Positions 35,557 to 44,123 of a DNA stretch of 64,000 nt are shown here, one piece after another. Location: NCBI RefSeq assembly GCF_034651555.1, contig NZ_JAYEEQ010000013.1, positions 1-64,000 on the forward strand. Reading direction: 5' to 3'. The translations under genes were made by a program, and so were the position numbers. A model generated the notes under the pieces. The model was not told the DNA's origin. It did no database searches and worked only from the letters and a program-made list of their open reading frames with translations. Within the stretch, counting starts at the first letter, position 1; every line of letters starts with the position of its first letter. Source of the stretch: Aurantibrevibacter litoralis. Its GTDB lineage: Bacteria; Bacteroidota; Bacteroidia; Flavobacteriales; Flavobacteriaceae.

Positions 35557-36816
35557 TTAAACGGTTTCTACTTTTAATTTTTCTTCTTTACCGAGGCCGT
35601 CCTTAGGAAGGATAGTTGCGCTTTTAAGTCGCTTAAGACGTCTATTTACATTGCCTCTAATTACATAATGATCTATGGTAGGTGCAAATACATTCATGAG
35701 CAAAATGGCCAGAAAAACACCTTCGGGATAGGCCGGATTAAATACCCGGATCATTACCGAGATAAACCCTATTAAGAATCCGTAAATCCATTTTCCTTTA
35801 TTGGTCTGCGAACCGGTAACAGGATCGGTAGCCATAAAAACAATCCCGAATGCCAAACCACCTACAATAAGATGTTTCCAAAAGGTGAACTCCATGAGAC
35901 CATAGAACTTACTGGTATTGGTAATCCATCCTGCGTCTACGACTCCGTTAAAAATTAATCCCATAAGTAAGGAACCCAATACGGCACTAAGCATAATGCG
36001 CCAACTTGCGATTTTGCTAAAAATCAGAAACAAGCCACCTAAAAGAATGAGAAAGGCTGAGGTTTCTCCTACGGATCCGGGAATAAAACCAAAAAACATA
36101 TCCGAAAGCGAATAGGGAAATTCGTTACCGTTGCCCTGTGCTAAATAGCCTAAAATTGTTTCACCGGAAATGGCATCGGCAGTACCAGCTCTTTCGACGG
36201 CTCCGTGAACCCAAACCTTATCACCACTCATCCAAGTAGGATAGGCAAAAAACAAAAAGGCTCGTATGGTCAAGGCCGGATTAAGGATATTCATTCCGGT
36301 GCCCCCAAAAACTTCCTTGCCTATTACCACGCCGAAAGCCACGGCGACCGCCAACATCCACAAGGGCGTATCTACCGGTATAATTAACGGAACCAACATC
36401 CCCGTTACCAAATACCCTTCTTCTACTTCATGTCCTTTGATTACGGCAAACAAAAACTCTATCGCAAGACCTACTCCGTAGGATACCACCACTAAGGGCA
36501 AAACCGTTATTGCACCAATCCAAAAGTTATCGAAGGTTAAAAAATGTTCCCAAACCGAGAAATTTGATGGAAAACCATTAATAGCCGCATAGTGCTGATA
36601 TCCTGCATTGAAAATACCAAAAAGCAGTACCGGAACCAAGGCGAGAATTACAGTATTCATGGTACGCTTTAAATCATCGGCACCACGAATGTGCGCACCC
36701 GAATGTGTGGTTTCGTTAGGCGCATATAAAAAGGTATGAAGGGCATTAAACGCCGGAGCCATTTTTTTACCCTTGAATTTCTCCTTGGTTTCGTGTAATT
36801 TTCTTTTTAAGCTCAT
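35557..36816 (-). CDS. nqrB: Na+-translocating NADH:quinone reductase subunit B
   Basis: Main membrane subunit with about ten helices, carrying covalent FMN and riboflavin and forming the Na+ channel. The likely FMN site is Thr252 in SVGETSAF. GGTGMNILNPAL and FMATDPVTGSQT are conserved. The start is placed at ATG 36816 (419 residues, MSLKRKLHE), 2 bp after nqrA. The frame continues into nqrA to 36891, but that part overlaps the nqrA coding sequence and is not NqrB-like. Confidence 0.96.
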   Translation of the reverse strand: MSLKRKLHETKEKFKGKKMAPAFNALHTFLYAPNETTHSGAHIRGADDLKRTMNTVILALVPVLLFGIFNAGYQHYAAINGFPSNFSVWEHFLTFDNFWIGAITVLPLVVVSYGVGLAIEFLFAVIKGHEVEEGYLVTGMLVPLIIPVDTPLWMLAVAVAFGVVIGKEVFGGTGMNILNPALTIRAFLFFAYPTWMSGDKVWVHGAVERAGTADAISGETILGYLAQGNGNEFPYSLSDMFFGFIPGSVGETSAFLILLGGLFLIFSKIASWRIMLSAVLGSLLMGLIFNGVVDAGWITNTSKFYGLMEFTFWKHLIVGGLAFGIVFMATDPVTGSQTNKGKWIYGFLIGFISVMIRVFNPAYPEGVFLAILLMNVFAPTIDHYVIRGNVNRRLKRLKSATILPKDGLGKEEKLKVETV

Positions 36817-36818
36817 TT

Positions 36819-38171
36819 TTATCCTATTTCTTTCTGTAACAAATCCAATCCTTCCCTTATGATCTGCTGATGGGGTTGTTTGGACACACAAACAAACTCT
36901 GTAAGTGCAAAATCTTCGGGTGCTACCTCGTACAAGCCCAATTGTTCCATTTCATCCAAATCTTTCACCATACACGCTTTTAGGAGCTGCAAGGGATAGA
37001 TGTCCATTGGGAATACTTCCTCGTACAGTCCGGTAACCACAAAGGCGCGGTGCTCGCCATTAGTATTGGTATCTAAATTGTATTTCTTCTTGGGCTGCAA
37101 CCATGAGAAAGTGAGTGCTCTAGTAGTCGATATTTTATTAAATACCGGTTTATTCCAACCAAAAAACTCGTAATCATCTCCTTCCGGTATAGCACTTACG
37201 GTGTTGTTATAATACCCCAAATACCCATCTTGACTGGTTTTGAGCCCTGTAAGTACATCCCCATTAATCACTCTGAATTTTTCTTCATTTACGCCACTGG
37301 CATACAAAAACGTGGCGATTTCGGTTCCTATTTTTGTTTTGTAATAGTGTGGTTTTTTTACTACTGAACCTACCAAGGCAATGGTGCGTTCTGCATTGAA
37401 TTTTCCGGTCAACAATAATTCACCAATGATAATTAAATCTTGCGGGGTTACCGTCCAAACTACTTCTCCCTTATTAATAGGGTCAATTTTGTTGATTTGC
37501 GTCCCCACCAAGCCTGCTGGATGTGGGCCAGATACTTTATGAAGGACGATATCTTTCAACTTAGCTAATGGTGAATTACCGGAATCACCAACAGAAACAT
37601 GTACTTTACCAGTTGTTAATTTAGAGAGTGCTGTAACTGCCGCTTGCAATTCCACTTCCCGACCTTGTAAGATATAATTAAAATCGGCTGCCAAAGGAGC
37701 TGTAGCATAACCCGAAATAAAAATCGACTTAGGTGTGCGGTCTGCATCTGCAATAACATCATATGGACGTTGCTTTACAAAAGGCCAACAACCCGATTTT
37801 AAAAGATACGCCTTGATCTCTGACGCGGATGATTTTTCAATATTTAAGATAGGGTGCGAAACATATTCTTGGGTCTTATCTGCAAGAATTTTCAATTGTT
37901 CTATTTTTCTTCTGGCACCTCTTTGCACTTCCACCAATTCGCCACTCACAGGAGAGACAAACAACACATCTTCCCTATCTTTATGGTAAAAAAGCGGTTC
38001 ACCGGCTTTAATTTCGGCACCTTGCTTCACTATCATTTTTGGGGAAATACCATGAAAATCTGAAAGATTTATGGCATAAACATTACTTAATACGGCTTTG
38101 GAGGTAGTTTCTTCTGCTGCTCCAACAAGATTAATGTTCAAGCCTTTTTTAATCCGAATGTCTTTAGACAT
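36819..38171 (-). CDS. nqrA: Na+-translocating NADH:quinone reductase subunit A
   Basis: Peripheral subunit linked to quinone binding. 450 residues beginning IRIKKGLNI, the usual NqrA start. The barrel-sandwich segment VKQGAEIKAGEPLFYHK and the LFVSPVSGELVEV loop are typical. First gene of nqrABCDEF. The promoter box is 34 nt upstream on the minus strand. It is divergent from the T9SS plug gene. Confidence 0.96.
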   Translation of the reverse strand: MSKDIRIKKGLNINLVGAAEETTSKAVLSNVYAINLSDFHGISPKMIVKQGAEIKAGEPLFYHKDREDVLFVSPVSGELVEVQRGARRKIEQLKILADKTQEYVSHPILNIEKSSASEIKAYLLKSGCWPFVKQRPYDVIADADRTPKSIFISGYATAPLAADFNYILQGREVELQAAVTALSKLTTGKVHVSVGDSGNSPLAKLKDIVLHKVSGPHPAGLVGTQINKIDPINKGEVVWTVTPQDLIIIGELLLTGKFNAERTIALVGSVVKKPHYYKTKIGTEIATFLYASGVNEEKFRVINGDVLTGLKTSQDGYLGYYNNTVSAIPEGDDYEFFGWNKPVFNKISTTRALTFSWLQPKKKYNLDTNTNGEHRAFVVTGLYEEVFPMDIYPLQLLKACMVKDLDEMEQLGLYEVAPEDFALTEFVCVSKQPHQQIIREGLDLLQKEIG

Positions 38172-38204
38172 ATTATTGTAGACCTTAGGTTAACAAAATT
38201 TGAG

Positions 38205-38212
38205 CAAAAATA
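38205..38212 (-). promoter_or_regulatory. -7 box of the nqr operon
   Basis: On the minus strand TATTTTTG, an exact TAnnTTTG match, 34 nt before the nqrA ATG. The -33 position reads TTT rather than TTG. Confidence 0.5.
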
Positions 38213-38322
38213 GTACTTAAAAGAAAGTTTTCATAATAAAAGATCATAAATTTAGCGTTTGCATTCGGGTGTATTTAGCACCTTTTCTTTTTGTTTATCT
38301 TTATCCCTTAATTTTATTTTAA

Positions 38323-39567
38323 ATGCCCATTTCTTTTAAACATTTTATTTTCCTTTTTGTAATGCCTTCGCTATTTGCACAGGTACAAGAGGAGGTTAAC
38401 GAACCTCCTTACATAAAATCGATAGTCTTCCGTGGAGGTACTGAAGATCAATTTCCCATTGTACAATTAGGAGAAACCATCACCTTAGAATTTGATGATC
38501 TCACCGCAAGCGAACAGGATTATTATTACAAAATAAAACATTGCGATTACGATTGGACTCCATCTTCCCTATTAAAGTCGCAATTTCTCGATGGGGTAGA
38601 CAACCAGCGCATCATAGATTACATCAATAGTTACAACACCCTGCAACCTTTTAGCAATTATAGATTAACCATCCCCAATGATCAAGTGCGCCTGAAGGTT
38701 AGCGGCAATCATATATTAGAGATTTACAATGCGTACGATGAACTTATATTCTCGCGCCGGTTTGTTGTCTATAACGATTTTGTAAAAGTGGGCGGTGTGG
38801 TACGACGATCCCGGGATTTTGAGTTTATTAACGATAAGCAAGTAGTTCATTTTACTATAAATCCAAACAGTTTTCCCTTGATAAACCCCAAAACCGAGGT
38901 AAAAGTAAGCCTATTGCAAAATTATTTTTGGCCAACGGCTATTCACGATATTGCACCCCAATTTACCATAGGCAATGAACTGGTATACCGCTATGATCGC
39001 GAAACCAGTTTTTTTGGAGGGAACGAATTTTTGTATTTCGATACCAAGGATCTGCGTGGACCAAGTTCGGTGATTGGCCGTATTGAACTTACCGACATTT
39101 ACAATCAATTTCTGTTCACTGATAGGTACAGGTACGACCGGCCCTATACCTATTATCCGGATATCAATGGTGATTTTGTCATTAGAACCCTGCAAGGAGT
39201 AGACAATGTGCGTGAAGCCGAATACACCAGAGTACATTTTAGTCTTCCGTACACCCCAGAATTAGGGCTGAATGAAGTGTATGTATTTGGAAAATTTAAC
39301 AATTACACCCTCGATGAAACCAACAAAATGCGGTTTAATGAAAAAACCGGTAACATGGAAGTTGCCCTTACCCTAAAGCAAGGCTTCTACAATTACAAAT
39401 ATGTGGTAAAAGAAGACGATGGCACTATTGATTTAAACACGGTTGGCGGCAATTTTCATTTTACAGAAAACAATTACTTAATCCTGGTTTATTTTAGAAA
39501 ATTTGGTGATATTTACGACAGTATTATTGGGGTGGGTTCTGCAAATTCCAGAACCATAAGCAACTAA
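38323..39567 (+). CDS. Type IX secretion system plug protein (DUF5103)
   Basis: 414 residues with a signal peptide (residues 1-20, ending LFAQ). Beta-sandwich domains follow, with the family features FRGGTEDQFPIVQLGE, YYYKIKHCDYDWTPS and, near the C-terminus, VYVFGKFNNY and a YNYKYVV strand. In this family (DUF5103) the protein closes the extracellular side of the SprA translocon when it is not occupied by substrate. It fits with the T9SS cargo at 23217-24365. Divergent from nqrA; a TATCTTTA box lies just upstream. Confidence 0.9.
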   Translation: MPISFKHFIFLFVMPSLFAQVQEEVNEPPYIKSIVFRGGTEDQFPIVQLGETITLEFDDLTASEQDYYYKIKHCDYDWTPSSLLKSQFLDGVDNQRIIDYINSYNTLQPFSNYRLTIPNDQVRLKVSGNHILEIYNAYDELIFSRRFVVYNDFVKVGGVVRRSRDFEFINDKQVVHFTINPNSFPLINPKTEVKVSLLQNYFWPTAIHDIAPQFTIGNELVYRYDRETSFFGGNEFLYFDTKDLRGPSSVIGRIELTDIYNQFLFTDRYRYDRPYTYYPDINGDFVIRTLQGVDNVREAEYTRVHFSLPYTPELGLNEVYVFGKFNNYTLDETNKMRFNEKTGNMEVALTLKQGFYNYKYVVKEDDGTIDLNTVGGNFHFTENNYLILVYFRKFGDIYDSIIGVGSANSRTISN

Positions 39568-39750
39568 AAGCAATACACCATAGCATGCTTTAGGTACCAT
39601 TTCCTAAGCACGTACATCCGACGAAAAGGTAGTTATAGCGAAAAATGAAAGTCGCAGTACAAATTACCGGATAGTTTCATTATCTTGCCTCACGTTTTCA
39701 AAATTCTATATCTTTAGAGGCTTTTCTAATTTTAAATTTACGATTGTGCT

Positions 39751-40137
39751 ATGACAACGCAAGTCACCAAGGGCATCAAGGTTTCCGTACTTACAAGTTT
39801 TGAGGGCACATTTTTCAAAAACTATAAGATGCATTTCGCCTTTGGCTATACTATTACCATAGAAAACCAAAGTAAAAATCCGGTGCAACTTACCTCTCGC
39901 CATTGGAAGATATACGATGCACTTAATGATTTAGAATTGCTGGACGGTGACGGCGTTATAGGAAAAAAGCCTGTTATACGCCCCGGCGAATCGCATACCT
40001 ATAGTTCCGGTTGTCTTTTAGCTTCACCTTTAGGCACCATGAAAGGACATTATAATATGGTAAATTTAACGTCTACCGAAAAATTTAGAGCCGTTGTGCC
40101 CGCCTTTCATTTTAGTGCTCCTATTGTACTGAATTAA
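39751..40137 (+). CDS. apaG: ApaG domain protein
   Basis: 128 residues, the usual size of ApaG, an FN3-like beta sandwich historically tied to Co2+/Mg2+ resistance and Ap4A metabolism. Family signatures: YTITIENQS, SRHWKIYDA, GVIGKKPVIRPGE and the acidic/aromatic turn GHYNMVN. It is cytosolic. It precedes pruA by 75 bp on the same strand, an arrangement that is common in flavobacteria. Confidence 0.93.
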   Translation: MTTQVTKGIKVSVLTSFEGTFFKNYKMHFAFGYTITIENQSKNPVQLTSRHWKIYDALNDLELLDGDGVIGKKPVIRPGESHTYSSGCLLASPLGTMKGHYNMVNLTSTEKFRAVVPAFHFSAPIVLN

Positions 40138-40180
40138 CCCCTTTTTCGACCCATTTTTTTTTAAACCCTATTGCTTTTAG

Positions 40181-40188
40181 TACCTTTG
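40181..40188 (+). promoter_or_regulatory. -7 box of pruA
   Basis: TACCTTTG, an exact TAnnTTTG match, 24 nt before the ATG. It suggests pruA has its own transcript despite following apaG. Confidence 0.5.
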
Positions 40189-40212
40189 AAGGAACTCTAA
40201 ATATAGTTTATC

Positions 40213-41841
40213 ATGGGAAAAGGTTTTTTCGAAGTTCCTGAAGCAATCAACGAACCAATTAAAAATTATGCGCCGGGCTCACCTGAAAGAAAGGCCGTGC
40301 TTGAGGCATATAAAAAATATTATGCCGAAACAGTAGATGTGCCACTTTATATTGGTTCCGAAGAAGTACGTACCGGAACTACGAAGACCATTTCGCCTCC
40401 TCATGACCACCAACATAGTTTGGGTACATATCACTTAGCAGATAAAGTACACGTTAGCCAGGCCATAGCCAACAGCCTTGGTGCTAGAAAAGCCTGGGCC
40501 GCCATGGCTTGGGAACAAAGGGCTGCCATTTTTTTAAAGGCTGCTGCACTGATTGCCGGACCGTACCGGGCAAAAATAAATGCAGCGACCATGTTAGCCC
40601 AATCCAAAACCATTCACCAAGCGGAAATTGATGCGGCTTGCGAATTGATAGATTTTCTTCGCTTTAATGTCACTTTTATGGCACAGATTTACGGTGAACA
40701 ACCCGAATCTGCCGAGGGTATTTGGAATCGTGTAGAATACCGACCCCTTGAAGGTTTTGTTTATGCCATTACGCCCTTTAATTTTACGGCGATTGCCGGA
40801 AATTTACCTGCCAGTGCAGCCATGATGGGAAATGTAGTGGTGTGGAAACCCAGCGACAGTCAAATATTTTCCGCTAAAGTGATTGTCGATGTATTTAAGG
40901 AAGCCGGTCTTCCGGATGGCGTAATCAATGTCGTTTACGGTGATCCTGTAATGATTTCGGATATCATACTAGACAGTCCCGATTTCTCCGGTTTGCATTT
41001 TACGGGCTCTACTCATGTATTTAAAACACTATGGAAGCAAATAGGCCAAAATATAAACCGCTATAAGACCTATCCCCGCATAGTGGGAGAAACCGGCGGA
41101 AAGGATTTTATCGTAGCCCACCCCACAGCAAACAGTAAACAGGTGGCAACAGCCATCGTTAGGGGTGCCTTCGAATTTCAAGGACAAAAATGCAGCGCAG
41201 CTTCCAGAGTTTACCTTCCTAAATCTTTGGCACAACCTATTCTTAATTTTGTGAAGACCGATCTGGCTTCGTTCAACAAGCCGGGATCGCCCGAAGATAT
41301 GCGCAACTTCATCACAGCGGTGATCCATGAGGCCACGTTTGATAAATTGACCGCCTATATCGATCAGGCGAAAAACGATGCTGATGCAGAAATTATTGCC
41401 GGTGGTACTTATGACAAATCGACAGGATATTTCATTGAACCCACGGTAATCCTAACCACAAATCCGAAATACACCACCATGGTAACCGAATTGTTTGGTC
41501 CCGTGGTTACCGTTTACGTGTACGAAGATGTACAATGGGCCGAAACCTTACAATTAATAGACGAAACGTCGGAGTATGCTCTTACGGGTGCAGTACTGTC
41601 TCAAGATCGGTATGCGATTGAAGAAGCCACCAAGGCACTTCAGAATTGCGCCGGCAACTTTTATATCAACGACAAGCCTACGGGTGCCGTGGTTGGACAG
41701 CAACCCTTTGGTGGTGCTCGGGCATCGGGCACCAACGACAAGGCAGGTTCTATGCAAAATTTGTTGCGATGGGTTTCGCCTCGGCTAATCAAAGAAACTT
41801 TTGTTACCCCAGAGGATTATCGATATCCGTTTTTGGGGTAA
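40213..41841 (+). CDS. pruA: 1-pyrroline-5-carboxylate (glutamate semialdehyde) dehydrogenase
   Basis: Second step of proline breakdown: oxidises glutamate gamma-semialdehyde to glutamate with NAD+. 542 residues, the stand-alone (non-PutA) form. ALDH motifs: FNFTAIAGNLP, VVWKPSD, the glutamate loop VGETGGKDF and the catalytic Cys in FQGQKCSAASR. LFGPVVTVYVY and QPFGGARASGTNDKAG near the end are typical of this family. No proline dehydrogenase is nearby. Confidence 0.95.
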   Translation: MGKGFFEVPEAINEPIKNYAPGSPERKAVLEAYKKYYAETVDVPLYIGSEEVRTGTTKTISPPHDHQHSLGTYHLADKVHVSQAIANSLGARKAWAAMAWEQRAAIFLKAAALIAGPYRAKINAATMLAQSKTIHQAEIDAACELIDFLRFNVTFMAQIYGEQPESAEGIWNRVEYRPLEGFVYAITPFNFTAIAGNLPASAAMMGNVVVWKPSDSQIFSAKVIVDVFKEAGLPDGVINVVYGDPVMISDIILDSPDFSGLHFTGSTHVFKTLWKQIGQNINRYKTYPRIVGETGGKDFIVAHPTANSKQVATAIVRGAFEFQGQKCSAASRVYLPKSLAQPILNFVKTDLASFNKPGSPEDMRNFITAVIHEATFDKLTAYIDQAKNDADAEIIAGGTYDKSTGYFIEPTVILTTNPKYTTMVTELFGPVVTVYVYEDVQWAETLQLIDETSEYALTGAVLSQDRYAIEEATKALQNCAGNFYINDKPTGAVVGQQPFGGARASGTNDKAGSMQNLLRWVSPRLIKETFVTPEDYRYPFLG

Positions 41842-42000
41842 TTAAGCGTTGTAAACAAAATATAGAAGACCAAAAAAGGCAATAATTTTGGGTGGTACTT
41901 TTAGTTTGGGCAAGTTAGACCATTACAAGCAATACCATTAAAATCTTGTCAGGGAACCCATATTTAAAGAAATTATTCCATAGAACGATTCATTACTAAC

Positions 42001-42566
42001 CGGTTGTTCAACATTTAAAATGATCCGAATCAAGAATGTAAATATCGAACTGAATGACTTGAGTATAAATCTGAATTCAATGTCGGAAAATCTCAAAAAT
42101 GACTTTGAGCGGTATAAAGCTAAAAAGAGGAAAAAGCGGAATTTAGATTTTAGTGAAACCGAATGGGAATATTTGATTCAAGCTGGCGGAATTCTATGGA
42201 TTTTATTTGACAATTATTTCGGACAGTTGGACAAAAAACTTCAGAACATAATTGGCGACTGGAAAAGTGAAAATAAAGCATCTTACAATCCGAGTTGGGC
42301 AAAAGGGAAAACATTTGAGAATGTTTGCAAAAAATGGATTGACAATTTTGACTGGATTCTGAAATCAAACGGAACGACAAACTCTTACGCAATCGGAATG
42401 AAAACACTTGCGGATTATATAAATAAAATAAAAACGTAGCACCACAATGTGTAACGGAGATTACGGTGGAATTCCTAATCGGAATTCACGCCAATTTTCG
42501 ACCTTTCCACACAGCGGAAAGCTTAGTTTGTAATTGCCCGAAGTTGTGCTTATACGAGCGGTTATT
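42001..42566. mobile_element. Cassette-like unit: orphan gene with structured 3' flank
   Basis: A direct repeat CGGTTGTTCA (42001-42010) and CGGTTATTAA (42557-42566) flanks the orphan gene and about 120 bp of 3' DNA. That DNA has terminal complementary GCAC/ACAA and TTGTGC segments (near 42437 and 42541) and two inner hairpins: GGTG(G)AATTCC/GGAATTCAC(G)CC at about 42463-42490, and CTTTCC/GGAAAG at about 42501-42519. The arrangement (one AT-rich gene plus a foldable end) resembles an integron cassette with an attC-like site, but the boxes do not match the RYYYAAC/GTTRRRY consensus. No integrase is in the window. The assignment is tentative. Confidence 0.35.
42020..42439 (+). CDS. Orphan hypothetical protein, AT-rich, probably acquired
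   Basis: 139 residues with no recognised domain. The N-terminal third is helical and strongly basic (KAKKRKKRN, about 38-46). The rest is rich in Trp (six) and polar residues (WEYLIQAGGILWILFD), with no signal peptide. Composition and codons (CGG, GGA, AAT, many A/T third positions) differ from neighbouring housekeeping genes. It starts 10 nt after a motif repeated at the far side of its 3' flank. A small toxin, defence or metabolic accessory role is possible, but nothing in the sequence shows it. Confidence 0.6.
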   Translation: MIRIKNVNIELNDLSINLNSMSENLKNDFERYKAKKRKKRNLDFSETEWEYLIQAGGILWILFDNYFGQLDKKLQNIIGDWKSENKASYNPSWAKGKTFENVCKKWIDNFDWILKSNGTTNSYAIGMKTLADYINKIKT

Positions 42567-43252
42567 AATTTTAATTTTTTAGTACTTATTTGATACTAAA
42601 ATCTTCATTAATTGCCTCGGTCCTGAAGGAAGTAATGAAGGTTTCTTCGATTTACCCTTTAAGTCAGAGCAAAAATTGAAGGAATTAAGTCAAAATAAAC
42701 AAAGGGAATTACATATTTATAGATGATTTACACCACGGGCTATATATAAATTACAAGGTACCTAAATCGTTTTAACGATGTAATAATTAGCCGTTATTCG
42801 GAGTTCAACGATGTTTATGCGCACTTAGAAATGGTCTATTCCAACGTTTTTATTACCCTAATCTTCTTACCCTAATAAAAGGATAAACGTGTAGCGAGAA
42901 TGGATTATTGAGTCCAAAATAGTTGTTTTTTATCCCTATTTCCATACCATCATTAAACTTAGTTTAAACATTTATTGCCTTACGGATGGGGGTAATTATA
43001 AACTTTTCATCTACCATATAGCCAAAGCGCCGTAAAAGCGAACGAAATCGAAGCAAGCTGACGAGCCCATTAAATGAAAAACGGTAAGCAAAATCCGTGG
43101 CATGGGGCGAAGCGTTCGTATTATACCTGCCACAAAAAAAAAGGAGATTAATTGACCCTCAAACGCAATTTTAATGTAAAGTTTACGTTAATTAATTGTA
43201 AAATAACCGTAAATTATTTTACCTTTAGCATCAATTTAAAATTAAGGAGAAG
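42440..43252. other. 813-bp degenerate intergenic region
   Basis: Contains the structured cassette end (to 42566), then two short stop-bounded frames without starts (about 42582-42723 and 42750-42890) that may be gene remnants. At 43021-43133 an element contains complementary CGAACG/CGTTCG and ACGG/CCGT arms, similar in style to the cassette flank. At the end is a promoter for the 43-residue ORF. No transposase or RNA gene was recognised. Confidence 0.5.
43196..43227 (+). promoter_or_regulatory. Promoter of the 43-residue ORF
   Basis: TTG at 43196-43198, a 21-nt spacer and TACCTTTA at 43220-43227. A good Bacteroidetes-type promoter 26 nt before the ATG. Confidence 0.5.
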
Positions 43253-43384
43253 ATGATGAGCGAACGCACCAGCAAAAATCAGGGAGAAAAAAATATATTT
43301 TCAATTTTCACCAAGGTAGCCAATTTTGTAAAAAATTACGCCAAAAGGTGTAGAGAATCATACTACTCCATGTTAAGTCTGTAG
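43253..43384 (+). CDS. Small basic protein, 43 residues
   Basis: ATGATG start preceded by AAGGAGAAG, an unusually strong purine-rich ribosome site for this genome, and by a near-consensus promoter. The product is polar at the N-terminus (residues 1-13) and then amphipathic and basic (FSIFTKVANFVKNYAKR), with one Cys. There is no signal peptide. The stop lies 1 bp from the convergent rsmG stop. It resembles no family known to me. It may be a small membrane-associated protein or peptide. Confidence 0.5.
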   Translation: MMSERTSKNQGEKNIFSIFTKVANFVKNYAKRCRESYYSMLSL

Positions 43385-43385
43385 G

Positions 43386-44021
43386 TTACCCTCTATACTT
43401 TAGGGGCAGATAGACTACTTTTTTAGTTTCAAAAAATTCCTCTTCAAAAAAATCAGAAAGATTATAAATCTGAACCGTTTTATATTCTTTGAGTTCTTCT
43501 TCCAAATCGCCTCCCTTAAGGTAAAAAATACCATTTCGCTGTTCGTGCATAGATTTCTTTTTTATGCGATCTTTCACCCAATGCACAAAAGTAGGCATGG
43601 CAGCCACTGCCCTACTCACCACAAAATCGTATTGCGTGGTCATGGTTTCTACCCTCACATTGTGGCATTCCACATTGGTAAGTCCTAGACCGGACACCAC
43701 CTCCTGAACTACTTTTATTTTTTTTCCAACCGCATCAATTAGCGTAAACGATACGTCGGGAAATAGAATGGCCAAAGGAATACCGGGAAATCCACCACCG
43801 GTACCCACATCGAGTACCGAAGAACCTGCTTCAAATTGAATCACTTTTGCAATACCCAGAGAATGCAGCACATGCCGCAAATAGAGTTCATCAATATCCT
43901 TCCTAGAGACTACATTAATCTTTAGATTCCAATCTTGATATACGTATTTTAATTGATCAAATTGTTGTTTTTGAAGATCTGTTAGATGTGGAAAATACTT
44001 AAAAATAATTTGGCTATCCAT
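43386..44021 (-). CDS. rsmG: 16S rRNA (guanine527-N7)-methyltransferase
   Basis: 211 residues of the GidB/RsmG family, which methylates G527 of 16S rRNA with SAM; loss gives low-level streptomycin resistance in other bacteria. The SAM motif is VLDVGTGGGFPGIPLAI. The acidic loop FTLIDAVGKK and VVSRAVA are typical, as is the N-terminal DLYLRH-like ELYLRHVLHSL. It stands alone on the minus strand, divergent from the desaturase. Confidence 0.95.
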   Translation of the reverse strand: MDSQIIFKYFPHLTDLQKQQFDQLKYVYQDWNLKINVVSRKDIDELYLRHVLHSLGIAKVIQFEAGSSVLDVGTGGGFPGIPLAILFPDVSFTLIDAVGKKIKVVQEVVSGLGLTNVECHNVRVETMTTQYDFVVSRAVAAMPTFVHWVKDRIKKKSMHEQRNGIFYLKGGDLEEELKEYKTVQIYNLSDFFEEEFFETKKVVYLPLKYRG

Positions 44022-44097
44022 ATAAAAAAGGATTAAAACGAGAACACAAATATCCTGTTTTATGAAGATATTATACCTAAAACTTTAAAAAATCCGT

Positions 44098-44105
44098 TAT
44101 CTTTA
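44098..44105 (+). promoter_or_regulatory. -7 box of the desaturase gene
   Basis: TATCTTTA, a one-base variant of TAnnTTTG, 18 nt before the ATG at 44124. Confidence 0.4.
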
Positions 44106-44123
44106 CGTAAAGATTTAGTTATT

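Noticed and set aside
36817..36891. N-terminal extension of nqrB into nqrA
   Set aside because: It overlaps nqrA coding sequence, and the alternative ATG at 36816 matches the known NqrB start.
42582..42723. Stop-bounded frame reading like the C-terminus of a protein
   Set aside because: No start codon or family match. It is mentioned only as a possible remnant within the intergenic region.
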